DNA of 64,000 nt from Granulicella cerasi (lineage in GTDB: Bacteria > Acidobacteriota > Terriglobia > Terriglobales > Acidobacteriaceae): positions 620,001 to 684,000 of the forward strand of contig NZ_JAGSYD010000003.1 of NCBI RefSeq assembly GCF_025685575.1, read 5' to 3'. This document shows, in pieces, positions 23,849 through 33,166 of this stretch. The notes beneath the pieces were generated by a model. That model saw only the letters and a list, made by a program, of their open reading frames with translations. It was not told the DNA's origin and did not search any database. The first letter of the stretch is position 1, and every line of letters begins with the position of its first letter. The translations under genes were made by a program, and so were the position numbers.

Positions 23849-25741
23849 CTACTTCATGTTCGCCATCGGCTTCAGGATGTCGTCGAGACGCGTCGGTACA
23901 GAGTCAACGCGGACAAGACTCGGATAGCGCTCGCCGCCGTGATAATCGATGCGAACCACCTTGTAGTAACCGGTGTTTTCAACGATCAGCTCTACCGCAG
24001 GCCCCTTGTCCTTCGCGTCCTGGATAGCCGCGCGCAGCAGCGCACTGCTGAACGTGCGGCCGTTCACCGCGGCGATGCGGAAGCTCGGCGCAAGGCCCGC
24101 TTTGAACGCCGGGCTATCGAGGATCACGTCGTTCAACGTACCGCTCGCGCCGACAAAGATGCCCAGCGAGTAACGTGCATCGAGGCCGCCTTCGGATTCC
24201 GTGAGCTGCGTCCAGTAGTTGGGCTTATCGGTGTACGTCAGCTTGTAGCCCGACAGTGCATCGAGTCCCTTCTGCTCGGGCGCGTGAAATTCGTTCGAGT
24301 CCAAACGCGTGCGCAGGAACGTCGCCCAGTCGTATTTCACGACCGAGTTCAGTGTCTTCACCACATCCTCAAATGTGTACGGCACGACCTTCGGCGCGGT
24401 GTTGCCACCGACGCCTTCAAACGCTGCAGCGAAGTCATTCAATGACTTCTTGCCATTCGTCTTCTCGCGGATCGTGAGGTCCACTTCAAGCCACAGTAGC
24501 TCGCCCTCGTCGTAGTAGTCGACGTTGCGACGCACGTTGTCGTAAGGACCACCGGCAGAGTAAAGGATTTGCGCCGCAGTGGCGGTATCCTGCAGATCGC
24601 GCCACGTGCGGCCGGTGCGGGTGTCGTTCAAATAGCCGTAGACCGTGGCCAGGCGATCACGATAAATCTCCGGCGACCAGATGCCCGAACGCGCCGCGAG
24701 CACATCACCGAGATATTCGGTAAGGCCCTCGTACACCCACAGCAACTCACCCTTCATCGGCGAGTGATAGTTGCCCGTAGCGAGTCCTGCGGGACGGCGA
24801 TACTTGCCGTTCCACGAGTGCGTAAACTCATGCGGCAACAGCAACCCGTTCTCGGTGAAAGCCTGATCGTTCGAGAACGTCGTGTGGCCTACGCGGTCGT
24901 CCGAAGACTGATGATGCTCGAGGCCGAAGTGCGCAACCTGGTCCGACAGTGTGACGAGGAAGTGATACGAACCATAGTGGCGCGACTGATAAAGATCACC
25001 GGTCTCACGCACGAGACGGCTGAAGTTCTCGATGTGCTCGTCGCTGAGAGCGAGGTCTTCCGGGCCATCGCCGGCCATGTCGAGGAAGTGCTTCGGCGTT
25101 ACATCCGTTGCAAGCGCAACCTCGCGAAACCAGCGGCCCGCAAGCACCGGCGAGTCGATCAACTGCTCGAGCGAAACCGTCTTGAACGATGTAGTGCCCG
25201 CGCTCGCGGGTGCAGACGCATCGAGCGCCGTGCCGAACTTCCATCCCTCCGGCACCTTCAACGAAGGCGTGAAGAACACTTTGTCGCCCTGCATTCCATC
25301 GGGATACAGCAGCACGGTGTTCCAGCTCAACAGTGCGAGGTTCGCCGACGTAGACGCACCTGCCGAGAAGCCCGAAGCCGCGGCCGTTGCGAGGAAGTCG
25401 AGCTTCACCGTCAGCGACTTCGCACCCGCAGGCACCGTCAGGTGATACGCAAACATGTTGACGTCATCGCGCTCCCACTTCACGCGCTGGCCGCTGTCGG
25501 TCGTGATCACGATGCCGACGCTCTGGTCGATAGGCCCCGTTGGTCCATGCTCGCCGGGGATCCACTTGGGATACACGAGCGTCAACGGACCTGCAGCAAC
25601 GGGCAGCACTTCGGTTGCGTGAAGCATCTTGCGGGGAGCATCGGTGAGATCAACCGCAAGCGTGATCGGTGCAGTTTGCGCGGCGGCAGAGCCTGCGCAA
25701 ACCAGGGCCACGGAGAGAAGAGATGCAAAAGAAAATCGCAT
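23849..25741 (-). CDS. M61 family glycyl aminopeptidase-like secreted peptidase with PDZ domain
   Basis: A 630-residue zinc metallopeptidase with a signal peptide (1-21). The N-terminal beta domain (about 25-200) has the family's YPKWIPGEHGPTGPI. The catalytic part contains HEFTH (His304, Glu305, His308) and LLWVYEGLTEYL with the third ligand Glu338. A PDZ domain closes the protein (about 545-615; SLGIFVGASGTLNDVI, DSPAFKAGLAPSFRIAAVNG). M61 enzymes remove N-terminal glycine or alanine. Started at ATG 25741, where the signal peptide begins; the extra upstream codons look non-coding. Confidence 0.92.
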   Translation of the reverse strand: MRFSFASLLSVALVCAGSAAAQTAPITLAVDLTDAPRKMLHATEVLPVAAGPLTLVYPKWIPGEHGPTGPIDQSVGIVITTDSGQRVKWERDDVNMFAYHLTVPAGAKSLTVKLDFLATAAASGFSAGASTSANLALLSWNTVLLYPDGMQGDKVFFTPSLKVPEGWKFGTALDASAPASAGTTSFKTVSLEQLIDSPVLAGRWFREVALATDVTPKHFLDMAGDGPEDLALSDEHIENFSRLVRETGDLYQSRHYGSYHFLVTLSDQVAHFGLEHHQSSDDRVGHTTFSNDQAFTENGLLLPHEFTHSWNGKYRRPAGLATGNYHSPMKGELLWVYEGLTEYLGDVLAARSGIWSPEIYRDRLATVYGYLNDTRTGRTWRDLQDTATAAQILYSAGGPYDNVRRNVDYYDEGELLWLEVDLTIREKTNGKKSLNDFAAAFEGVGGNTAPKVVPYTFEDVVKTLNSVVKYDWATFLRTRLDSNEFHAPEQKGLDALSGYKLTYTDKPNYWTQLTESEGGLDARYSLGIFVGASGTLNDVILDSPAFKAGLAPSFRIAAVNGRTFSSALLRAAIQDAKDKGPAVELIVENTGYYKVVRIDYHGGERYPSLVRVDSVPTRLDDILKPMANMK

Positions 25742-25804
25742 GGCGCTAGTGTATCCGCGCCATGCGACTCCCTGCTGCAAATCTGAGTCAGCCTACGGCC
25801 AACC

Positions 25805-27226
25805 TCATGCGCCCGCGAGCGTCATTCCATCAATGCGCACGGTGGGCACCGCGCCCGCGCCGCGGAAATCGAGGTCATTCGCGATCGCCGTCACGTTGCG
25901 GAACATCTCCTTCATGTTGCCCGCAATGGTGATTTCTTCCACCGGATACGCGAGCTCTCCGTTCTCGATCCAAAGCCCCGACACGCCCTGCGAGTAATCG
26001 CCGGTGACAAGGTTCGTGCCAAAGCCCATCGTGCTGAGCACATAGAGTCCATTAGGAATCTCCGCAATCAACTGCTCGGGCGTGATGGTTCCCGGCTCGA
26101 GGAAGTAGTTGCCGCCACCGATGCCCGGCGCTCCTGCGAGTCCGCGCGATGCCTTGCCGGTGGACTGCATGTTCAGCTTGCGCGCAGTGTAGGTGTTCAG
26201 CATCAGCTCCTTCAGCACGCCGCGCTCGATCACTACCGTGCGCCGCGTGCGCAGGCCGTCACCATCGAACGGCGAAGTTCCATAGCCGCCTACGCGGATC
26301 GTCTCGCCGCCCTGTGTCGTGCGATCAAAGACCATCGTGCCGTCATCGACGATCGTGATGTTCTCGCCCGCAACCTGCTCGCCGAGCTTGCCGGCAAACA
26401 TCGAGGCGTTGCGATAAATCGCGTCACCGTCCGCGGCGTTGAGCAGATTGCCCATCAAGCCGCGCGCGACCTCCGGTGCAAACACCACGGGGCACTGCTG
26501 CGTCGGCATACGCCGGGCGCCCAGACGACGCAACGCGCGCTGCGCGGCGATCCTGCCAATCGCTTCAGGCTCTTCCAGCAAACGCGGCGTGCGCGCCGAC
26601 GAGTACCAGTAGCCGGTCTGCATCGACCCCACAGTGTCCTGCGCGATCGGCGACGCCGAAAAGCCGCAGTATGAGCGGCGATACTCACCCTGAAACCCGC
26701 GCGAGTTCGTCATCACGCGATGCGAGGTACTGAGATCGAAGTCCGCTCCCTTGGTGTTCTGAATGCGCGTGTCGTGTGCCATCGCCGCGGCTTCGCAACG
26801 CTTTGCGATCGCGATGCGCTCCGCAGGCGGAATGCTCTCGATGTCGTCGAAGTGCAGCGCAAGCGAGTCCACATCGAGCGAGCCGTATGCGTCGGCCTCG
26901 GGCAAGCCCGCGAAGGGGTCCACACCCGTCACTCGCGCCAGCTGTACGGCGTTGCTCACCACGCTGCGCAGGCTTTCAGCAGAGAGGTCCGACGTCGATA
27001 CACTCGCCGTACGCTGACCACCATCAGCCTCAAAAAAGACGCGGATGCCGATGGCGCGCGAGCCCGACTCCATAAGCTGCTCGACTTCGCCAAGCCGCAC
27101 GCTCACGCCAAACTCATCGCCCTCAAAGGCGACCGCTTCCGCAGCGGATGCGCCGGCCTTGATCGCAAGCTCAACAGCCTGCTCAGTCAGCGCACGCAGA
27201 TCGTTTTCGTTCTTCACCATCGACAT
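25805..27226 (-). CDS. pmbA: Metalloprotease TldE/PmbA
   Basis: The inactive-fold partner of the TldD/TldE protease complex, 473 residues. Family signatures are the N-terminal repeat ELAIKAGASAAEAVAFEG, SVRLGEVEQLMESGSRAIGI, and the C-terminal barrel (GGNYFLEPGTITPEQLIAEI, LYVLSTMGFGTNLVTGDYSQ, LWIENGELAYPVEEITIAGN). It has no HExxxH, as expected for TldE. It lies 8 bases after tldD and is translated from an ATG with a GGAGAT ribosome site. The complex degrades unfolded peptides and matures some ribosomally made peptides such as microcin B17 (family knowledge); no such peptide cluster is seen here. Confidence 0.93.
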   Translation of the reverse strand: MSMVKNENDLRALTEQAVELAIKAGASAAEAVAFEGDEFGVSVRLGEVEQLMESGSRAIGIRVFFEADGGQRTASVSTSDLSAESLRSVVSNAVQLARVTGVDPFAGLPEADAYGSLDVDSLALHFDDIESIPPAERIAIAKRCEAAAMAHDTRIQNTKGADFDLSTSHRVMTNSRGFQGEYRRSYCGFSASPIAQDTVGSMQTGYWYSSARTPRLLEEPEAIGRIAAQRALRRLGARRMPTQQCPVVFAPEVARGLMGNLLNAADGDAIYRNASMFAGKLGEQVAGENITIVDDGTMVFDRTTQGGETIRVGGYGTSPFDGDGLRTRRTVVIERGVLKELMLNTYTARKLNMQSTGKASRGLAGAPGIGGGNYFLEPGTITPEQLIAEIPNGLYVLSTMGFGTNLVTGDYSQGVSGLWIENGELAYPVEEITIAGNMKEMFRNVTAIANDLDFRGAGAVPTVRIDGMTLAGA

Positions 27227-27234
27227 GCGATCTC

Positions 27235-28701
27235 CTAGCGCCCTGTTCCGCCTACTGTCATGCGATCCAGCTTGATCGTCGGCATACCCACGCCGACGGG
27301 CACGCTCTGCCCTGCCTTGCCGCAGGTGCCAATCCCTTCGTCGAGCGCGAGATCGTGGCCTACCATCGAGACATACTTCAACGCCTCCGGTCCATTGCCG
27401 ATCAACGTTGCACCCTTCACCGGCGCGGTCACCTTGCCATCTTCGATCAGGTACGCTTCGCTCGCGGTAAAGACGAACTTGCCATTCGTGATGTCCACCT
27501 GGCCGCCGCCGAAGTTCACCGCATACAGGCCGCGCTTTACCGAGCGCAGAATATCGGCAGGCTCGTCCTCGCCTGCGAGCATGTAGGTATTCGTCATGCG
27601 CGGCATCGGAATCGCCTGATAGCTTTCGCGACGACCGGAGCCGGTGTTCGGCATGTTCATCAAACGCGAGCTGAGCTTATCGCTCAAATAGCCGCGCAGA
27701 ATGCCGTTTTCAATCAGCACGGTCTCCTGCGTGGCGTTGCCTTCATCGTCGATATTCAGCGATCCGCGGCGTCCGGGCATCGTGCCGTTATCCACCACGG
27801 TCACTTTGCTCGATGCCACTTGCTGGCCGATGAGTCCTGCAAACGCGGAGGTCTTCTTGCGGTTGAAGTCCGCCTCGAGCCCATGCCCCACAGCTTCATG
27901 CAACAACACACCCGGCCATCCCGGCCCGAGCACGACTTCCATATCGCCAGCAGGCGCGGGCACGGCGTTCAACTGCAGCAGCGCCGTACGCGCAGCCTCT
28001 TCGGCGAAGTGCTCCGGCGTCTTGCCGGGAAGGTCGAAGTTGTCGAGCAGCACACGACCACCGCCGCCCGAAGTGCCGCGCGCCGTGTTGTGTTCATCCT
28101 TGGCGATGACAAAAACATTGAAGCGCGCCAGCGGCTGCGTATCCGAAGCAAACGTGCCATCGCTGGCAGCAATCAGGATGCGACGCAGTTCGTCGTTGAT
28201 GCTCGCACGCACCTGCACAATGCGCGGGTCGAACGCTCGCGCTGCGCTGTTGGCTCGCTCAATCAACTTAATCTTCGCCGCGATCTCCGCATCACCACCG
28301 AGGCCCGCCGCAGGATAGAGCTGCGGCGCACGTGTCTCGGTGAAGCCTTCGACGCGCTGCGTTTGCGGGCCGTTGGCGATTAACGCCGCAGTGCGTGCGG
28401 CCTTCAGCAAGCGATCTGCGGAGAGATCATCGGTATACGCAAAGCCGGTGCGCTCACCGCTCAACACACGCACGCCGCAACCGACGCTGATGCCCTGCGA
28501 GGCGGTTTTGATGATGCCTTCGTCCATGCCGAGCGACGTGGAGGTGACGGCTTCAAAGTAGAGATCGGCGAACTCGCCGCCCGCAGAAAGCGCTTCGCCT
28601 AAGCAGCGCTCGAGCAGGCGCTCGGTGAGGCCGAGCTTCTCAAAGAAGTAACGTTTGTGGTCGAGGGTTTCGTACGGAATGGGGCGTGCAGCAGCGGCCA
28701 T
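27235..28701 (-). CDS. tldD: Metalloprotease TldD
   Basis: Catalytic subunit of the TldD/TldE heterodimer, 488 residues. The zinc motif HExxxH is present in LLHEAVGHGLEADFNRKKTS (His268, Glu269, His273). Other family segments are GRRGSLNIDDEGNATQETVL, ENGILRGYLSDKLSSRLMNM and VNFGGGQVDITNGKFVFTAS. It is the first gene of the tldD-pmbA pair. The gene ends with TMTVGG-type residues close to the pmbA start. Nothing unusual in length or composition. Confidence 0.95.
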   Translation of the reverse strand: MAAAARPIPYETLDHKRYFFEKLGLTERLLERCLGEALSAGGEFADLYFEAVTSTSLGMDEGIIKTASQGISVGCGVRVLSGERTGFAYTDDLSADRLLKAARTAALIANGPQTQRVEGFTETRAPQLYPAAGLGGDAEIAAKIKLIERANSAARAFDPRIVQVRASINDELRRILIAASDGTFASDTQPLARFNVFVIAKDEHNTARGTSGGGGRVLLDNFDLPGKTPEHFAEEAARTALLQLNAVPAPAGDMEVVLGPGWPGVLLHEAVGHGLEADFNRKKTSAFAGLIGQQVASSKVTVVDNGTMPGRRGSLNIDDEGNATQETVLIENGILRGYLSDKLSSRLMNMPNTGSGRRESYQAIPMPRMTNTYMLAGEDEPADILRSVKRGLYAVNFGGGQVDITNGKFVFTASEAYLIEDGKVTAPVKGATLIGNGPEALKYVSMVGHDLALDEGIGTCGKAGQSVPVGVGMPTIKLDRMTVGGTGR

Positions 28702-28734
28702 ACTCCATTGTATTCCCGCGACGCTGATCGTTCG

Positions 28735-29655
28735 TCAACGACCGTGCGATGGATCTGACGACGTGGCGATATTCATGTCCAGAAACACGCCGGGAAAGCC
28801 GGGCGCGTAGCAGTTTCCATCAGACGAATACGTCTTGCCGCAGGACTGCGTGATCTCCGGCCGACGCGGAGACTGCGCATACTGCCATGCGATCACGTCC
28901 GGCTCATTGACACTGCTGATCGGCTTCGCTGCGGTCGTGCATCCCGGCGCGGGCGGGCACTGGTCCTGCGCGGCGAAGATCGCCACCGTGTGCAGATGCT
29001 GGGCCGTCACGCGCGTGCGAATGTCGCGCACCGTCGTAATCGTCGTGCCGGGTGCGTCCGAAACAGGCTGGGCGCTGGCATAGACTCCAGCCTTGAAGCC
29101 GGAGGTGGAAACGGACTCCGTCCACGCGAGCAGGTATGCGGCCTGCTCGTCGAGCAAACGGCCGCCTTCTTCCTGATCCAGAAAGAGAATCGTGTTCGCC
29201 GGAAACGCTTCCGCCTTCGCCGCGGCAACGGCCTGCGCTGCGTCCTTGCGACCGAGCTCTGCCGCGGAGGTTCCCTTCTTCTGCGCCTTCAGAATCTCCG
29301 CATCAAGACGACCGTTCGCGAGCACCAGAAAACCCCAGCCCTGCGCCCGCAGCAATGCGCGCTTCCCCTTCCACGAGTTGCTGTCCGCCCCCGGAGGATT
29401 GTTCAGCCAGTAGCCCGTGAAGCCAAACTGCGAACGCATCGCCGCCATCGTTTCATCGCCCGGATAGTCGTTGCGATCGAAGCCGAGGTTCGGATTGCCG
29501 GAGCCTGACGGTATCGTCCGGCCCGTTGGCGACAGCGGCGACGACGAGGTCTGGTCCCACGCCACTTCTCCCGAAGCCTTCGGCGCCGAGGCGCGCGAAC
29601 ATCCGGCCAGCGTGGCCACACATGCAGCAGACAGTACCAGGGCAGCGAATCTCAT
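28735..29655 (-). CDS. Lipoprotein with DUF1906 (Rv2525c-like glycoside hydrolase-like) domain
   Basis: A 306-residue lipoprotein (lipobox LAGC, Cys19). The mature part begins with a low-complexity Ser/Pro linker, then a barrel-like domain: LGFDRNDYPGDETMAAMRSQ, FTGYWLNNPPG, GWGFLVLANGR, NTILFLDQEEGGRL, FKAGVYASAQPVSD and PDVIAWQYAQSPRRPE. This arrangement, with an Asp/Glu pair after a strand and a WQY segment near the end, matches the DUF1906 glycoside-hydrolase-like family related to GH25 lysozymes. Activity is unproven for most members. It may act on peptidoglycan in the envelope. Confidence 0.7.
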   Translation of the reverse strand: MRFAALVLSAACVATLAGCSRASAPKASGEVAWDQTSSSPLSPTGRTIPSGSGNPNLGFDRNDYPGDETMAAMRSQFGFTGYWLNNPPGADSNSWKGKRALLRAQGWGFLVLANGRLDAEILKAQKKGTSAAELGRKDAAQAVAAAKAEAFPANTILFLDQEEGGRLLDEQAAYLLAWTESVSTSGFKAGVYASAQPVSDAPGTTITTVRDIRTRVTAQHLHTVAIFAAQDQCPPAPGCTTAAKPISSVNEPDVIAWQYAQSPRRPEITQSCGKTYSSDGNCYAPGFPGVFLDMNIATSSDPSHGR

Positions 29656-29747
29656 CGCTAGTTAGAGTAGCGCGGTACCCCGTGGAGTTGCGAAGAGAAA
29701 TCGCAACGTGTGTGCCGGTGCATTGCGGGGCTACAATCGCTGCTGCC

Positions 29748-30281
29748 ATGCTTGATCCCACGCGCAACGAGCGCTTCCCCATCGGCCCCTTCGTTCCTCC
29801 AGCTGAGTACACCCACGAAACACGCGAAGACGCTCTCGCTCAAATCGCAGACCTGCCTCAGCAGCTTCGCGAAGCGCTGCGTGGACTCAGCGATGAACAA
29901 CTGAACACGCCGTACCGAGACGGAGGTTGGACGTTGCGTCAGGTCGCGCACCATCTGGCCGATTCGCACACGACCGCGTTCCATCGTTTTCGTAAGGCGC
30001 TCACCGAAGACTTCCCGCTCGTGACGGCGTACCCTGAAGAGCTCTTCGCCGAACTGCCCGATGCCCACGCGCCAATCGAGTGGTCGCTGCAGATCGTCGA
30101 AGGTACGCACGCGCGCTGGGTGATGATGTTGCAGGACACGCCCGACGCTGAATTTCAGCGCGGATACACGCACTCGGCCAGCGGTCGTCAGACGATCGAA
30201 CATGCGCTGCACCTCTACGCATGGCATGGAATGCACCATCTCGCACACATCACGCATCTGCGCAGCGCACGCGGCTGGTAA
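29748..30281 (+). CDS. YfiT/DinB-like putative metal-dependent hydrolase
   Basis: A 177-residue four-helix-bundle protein of the DinB superfamily, closest to Bacillus YfiT (BstA group). Family features are the N-terminal RFPIGPFVPPAEYT, GGWTLRQVAHHLADSH with the first metal histidine and the closing WHGMHHLAHI with two more. These three histidines bind nickel or zinc in the characterised member. Start chosen at the ATG at 29748 because homology begins immediately after it. The next gene follows 32 bases later on the same strand. Confidence 0.85.
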   Translation: MLDPTRNERFPIGPFVPPAEYTHETREDALAQIADLPQQLREALRGLSDEQLNTPYRDGGWTLRQVAHHLADSHTTAFHRFRKALTEDFPLVTAYPEELFAELPDAHAPIEWSLQIVEGTHARWVMMLQDTPDAEFQRGYTHSASGRQTIEHALHLYAWHGMHHLAHITHLRSARGW

Positions 30282-30313
30282 AGCCACACGAAGCTTGATA
30301 GCGTAAGCGTTGT

Positions 30314-32194
30314 ATGCCGCCCAGAGCACCTTCCGCGGACAACGCGATCACCCATCCCGCACAGATAGCGGCAACGCTGCGTGCGTTCCTCGACCAGCAT
30401 CAGGAAGCCGCCTTGCTCGAAGAGGGCAAGGTGCTCTTCCAGTCTTCCGACGCGAAGATTCACGTCAGTGATGAGCACGAGCGCTGTACGCTTCATGCGC
30501 TCAGCGGCGACCGCAGCCTGGTGCGTACCGTAGCCTCGCTCACCGAGCGCAACGGTCGCTTGCGGCTTGCGACGCTACGCTTCGGCCATACGCAGACGAA
30601 GCTGCTCGAACTCGTCGCGAAGCTCGAACGCAAAGGTGCGTCCGAAAAAGGCACGGCGCGCACGCGTTATGTGGCACTGCTGGAGCGTGTGCTCGCTCGC
30701 GAGTTTCACGAGTGGAAGCCCGACGGCTTTCGCACGTCCATGGACCTTGAGCGCAGCTTCGGCCCGGGCTACGCGCGCGGCTGGCAGGTGCGTGGGTCGC
30801 AGGCGTGGGCGGTCATTGGCGTGAGCAGGCATGAGAGCGCCGCTATCCTCGATGGCATCCTCACCGTAGGCCTGCTGTGGCTGGAGTACTGCCGCGAACA
30901 CGCTGCGGGCAAGCGCATCTTCGCCGGGCTGCGCATCGTGATGCCGCGCGGCACGTCGATGCTTACCCGAACACGCATGGCCTGGCTCAATGAAAACGCC
31001 GCACAGTGGGAGCTTTGGGAACTCGATGAAGCCAGCGAGCAACTGGAAGAGATCGACCCGAGCGACACTGGCAATATTGCGATGAAACTCGTGCATCGCC
31101 CGAATGAAACGCACGCGCGGGAACGCTTCCAGCAGGCCATCGAGCGAGTCGCGGCTGTCGTCCCGGAAGAGGAGTGGATGCGCGTGCAGCAACATCTTCG
31201 GTCATCGACAGAGCTCGCGTTCCTGCTGCATGGACTGGAGTTCGCGCGCGCTCGTGTGCGACTGGCAACGCCGGGCTTCGCTCATCGCGTGGAGATATCG
31301 TTTGGCGTTGGCACGGAAGAAACGCTGCTCGACGACCGCAACGAAGCGCAGATTACAGAACTCGTCGCCGACCTCTTTGCTCGTCGCAAGTCGGTCAGCC
31401 AACGCGCGGACTTCTCCCAGCAGCGCGCGATGACGGCACGCATCGCTCCACGTACAAACGCAGCGCATTCGCGCACGCAGCCGTCATTGCGTCGGAGGTT
31501 GCCGATGAACTCCACGCAGGATCCGCTCTATCGCGCGTCGCCCGAGCGCTGGCTCGAGTCCGCGCTGCAGAGCGACATCGCGCCGCTGACGCGAGGGCTC
31601 GCGCCGAGCCCCGCCGCGATCACGCAGCGCAAGCCCGCCTTCGATGCAAACGCCGAGGACAACTTTGGCAACCGCTTCACACCGCCGCCTCGCGAGTTGC
31701 AATGGCAGATGCGCGCCGAGCGCAACGCGGATCGCCGCATCATCCCGCACCTCGATCCGCGCTTTGTCTACGCGCAGGTTCCGGCAATCGCGGGCGCGGG
31801 CGATCGCGGCATGATCGACCTGCTCGGCGTGACAGCCGATGGCCGCCTCGCCATCATTGAGCTGAAGACGAGCGAGGACATGCACTTCGCGCTGCAGGGA
31901 CTCGACTACTGGATTCGCGTGCGAGCGCAACACCGCGTCGCAGGCGATCCGCAGAGTGGCATGGGCGAGTTTCAGCGGCACGGATACTTCGCCGATGCGG
32001 AGCTATCTGCTGCCGATCCGCGACTCTATCTCGTCGCGCCGGCACTGCATATTCATCCCGCGACGGAGACGGTGCTGCGTTATCTTTCGCCCGCGGTCGA
32101 GTGGCAGTTGCTCGCCGTGGACGAGCGCTGGCGTGAGCAGGTGCGCGTCGTCTGGCGCCGCAGCAGTGCGCAGCGAGCGGCTTCCATGCGCTGA
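30314..32194 (+). CDS. Large protein with C-terminal PD-(D/E)XK nuclease-like domain
   Basis: A 626-residue cytosolic protein with no signal peptide. The C-terminal region (about 405-560) carries a restriction-endonuclease-like active-site pattern: RWLES near 411-416, then GDRGMIDLLGVTADGRLAIIE with Asp502, and IELKTSED with Glu516 and Lys518, followed by a helix ALQGLDYWIRV. That is the D-X13-E-x-K order of PD-(D/E)XK enzymes. The N-terminal 370 residues form an unrecognised helical and beta domain with LHALSGDRSLVRTVASLTER and RIFAGLRIVMPRGTS. A basic, low-complexity linker (about 360-400) separates the two. DNA repair or defence are possible roles (inference); no partner methylase or helicase is adjacent. 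Confidence 0.65.
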   Translation: MPPRAPSADNAITHPAQIAATLRAFLDQHQEAALLEEGKVLFQSSDAKIHVSDEHERCTLHALSGDRSLVRTVASLTERNGRLRLATLRFGHTQTKLLELVAKLERKGASEKGTARTRYVALLERVLAREFHEWKPDGFRTSMDLERSFGPGYARGWQVRGSQAWAVIGVSRHESAAILDGILTVGLLWLEYCREHAAGKRIFAGLRIVMPRGTSMLTRTRMAWLNENAAQWELWELDEASEQLEEIDPSDTGNIAMKLVHRPNETHARERFQQAIERVAAVVPEEEWMRVQQHLRSSTELAFLLHGLEFARARVRLATPGFAHRVEISFGVGTEETLLDDRNEAQITELVADLFARRKSVSQRADFSQQRAMTARIAPRTNAAHSRTQPSLRRRLPMNSTQDPLYRASPERWLESALQSDIAPLTRGLAPSPAAITQRKPAFDANAEDNFGNRFTPPPRELQWQMRAERNADRRIIPHLDPRFVYAQVPAIAGAGDRGMIDLLGVTADGRLAIIELKTSEDMHFALQGLDYWIRVRAQHRVAGDPQSGMGEFQRHGYFADAELSAADPRLYLVAPALHIHPATETVLRYLSPAVEWQLLAVDERWREQVRVVWRRSSAQRAASMR

Positions 32195-32254
32195 AAAGCA
32201 TTTCGTGAACCGTCTCGTTTCGACGCTCATCTAACCGGGCAAGGAGCATCAACG

Positions 32255-33103
32255 ATGGCACAATCGACCTTTTTGCTTGGCGGAGATCTTGAGATCAATC
32301 GCCTTGGCTACGGCGCAATGCGCATTACCGGCGAAGGCGTGTGGGGACCGCCGAAGGATCCTGAAGGCGCGAAGAAAGTTCTGCAGCGCGCCGTTGAACT
32401 GGGCGTGAACTTCATCGACACAGCCGATTCCTACGGCCCGACGGTGAGCGAGCCGCTGATCGGTGAAGCGCTTTCGCCATACAAGCCGGGTGTCGTCATC
32501 GCCACCAAAGGCGGCCTTGTGCGCACCGGTCCGATGCAGTGGCTTCCTGTGGGCCGTCCGGAGTACTTGACGCAGGAGGTGCACATGAGCCTGCGTTGGC
32601 TGAAGCTTGAGCGCATCGATCTGTGGCAGCTTCATCGCATCGACGCGAAGACGCCGCTTGAAGAGTCTCTCGGCGCGATCAAGAAGCTGCAGGACGACGG
32701 CAAGATTCGCCACTTCGGCCTCAGCGAAGTCTCCGTGGAAGAGATTGAGAAGGCACGCAAAGTCATCGACGTCGTCAGCGTACAGAATGAGTACAACCTG
32801 ACCACACGCAAGAGCGAAGCCGTGCTCGAGTACTGCGAGAAGAACAACATCGCGTTCATCCCGTGGTTCCCGGTAGCGTCAGGCAAGCTCGCACAACCCG
32901 GCGGCAAGCTCGACGTCTTCGCCAAGCAGCACAACATCACCGTCTCGCAGCTGTCGTTGGCGTGGCTACTGCATCGCTCGCCCGTCATCCTGCCAATCCC
33001 CGGCACGACCTCGATCGAGCATCTGGAAGAGAACGTGAAGTCGGCGGATGTGCAGTTGACCGAAGCCGAATGGGCCGAGGTGGAAGCGGCCACGAAGGAC
33101 TAA
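32255..33103 (+). CDS. Aldo/keto reductase
   Basis: A 282-residue NADPH-dependent (beta/alpha)8 oxidoreductase. The catalytic tetrad is visible: Asp and Tyr in FIDTADSYGPTVSEPLIGEA, Lys in VIATKGG and His in LWQLHRID. Further family motifs are GLSEVSVEEIEKA and LSLAWLLHRSPVILPIPGT. Preceded by a GGCAAGGAG ribosome site. Substrate unknown. It ends at a strong hairpin shared with the convergent lipoprotein gene. Confidence 0.93.
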   Translation: MAQSTFLLGGDLEINRLGYGAMRITGEGVWGPPKDPEGAKKVLQRAVELGVNFIDTADSYGPTVSEPLIGEALSPYKPGVVIATKGGLVRTGPMQWLPVGRPEYLTQEVHMSLRWLKLERIDLWQLHRIDAKTPLEESLGAIKKLQDDGKIRHFGLSEVSVEEIEKARKVIDVVSVQNEYNLTTRKSEAVLEYCEKNNIAFIPWFPVASGKLAQPGGKLDVFAKQHNITVSQLSLAWLLHRSPVILPIPGTTSIEHLEENVKSADVQLTEAEWAEVEAATKD

Positions 33104-33119
33104 GTTCTTCGGCGAATGG

Positions 33120-33152
33120 AAACGGGCTTCTCCTTCGCGGAGAAGCCCGTTT
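33120..33152. terminator. Bidirectional hairpin terminator
   Basis: Inverted repeat AAACGGGCTTCTCC / GGAGAAGCCCGTTT with a short loop containing TTCGC, lying between the convergent aldo/keto reductase and the lipoprotein gene. A and T tracts flank the stem on both sides. Confidence 0.88.
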
Positions 33153-33166
33153 CGCTTTGAAGCCGT

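Noticed and set aside
25805..28701. TldD/PmbA pair as part of a modified-peptide (RiPP) cluster
   Set aside because: No precursor peptide, cyclodehydratase or exporter lies next to it; the flanking genes are an M61 peptidase and a lipoprotein.
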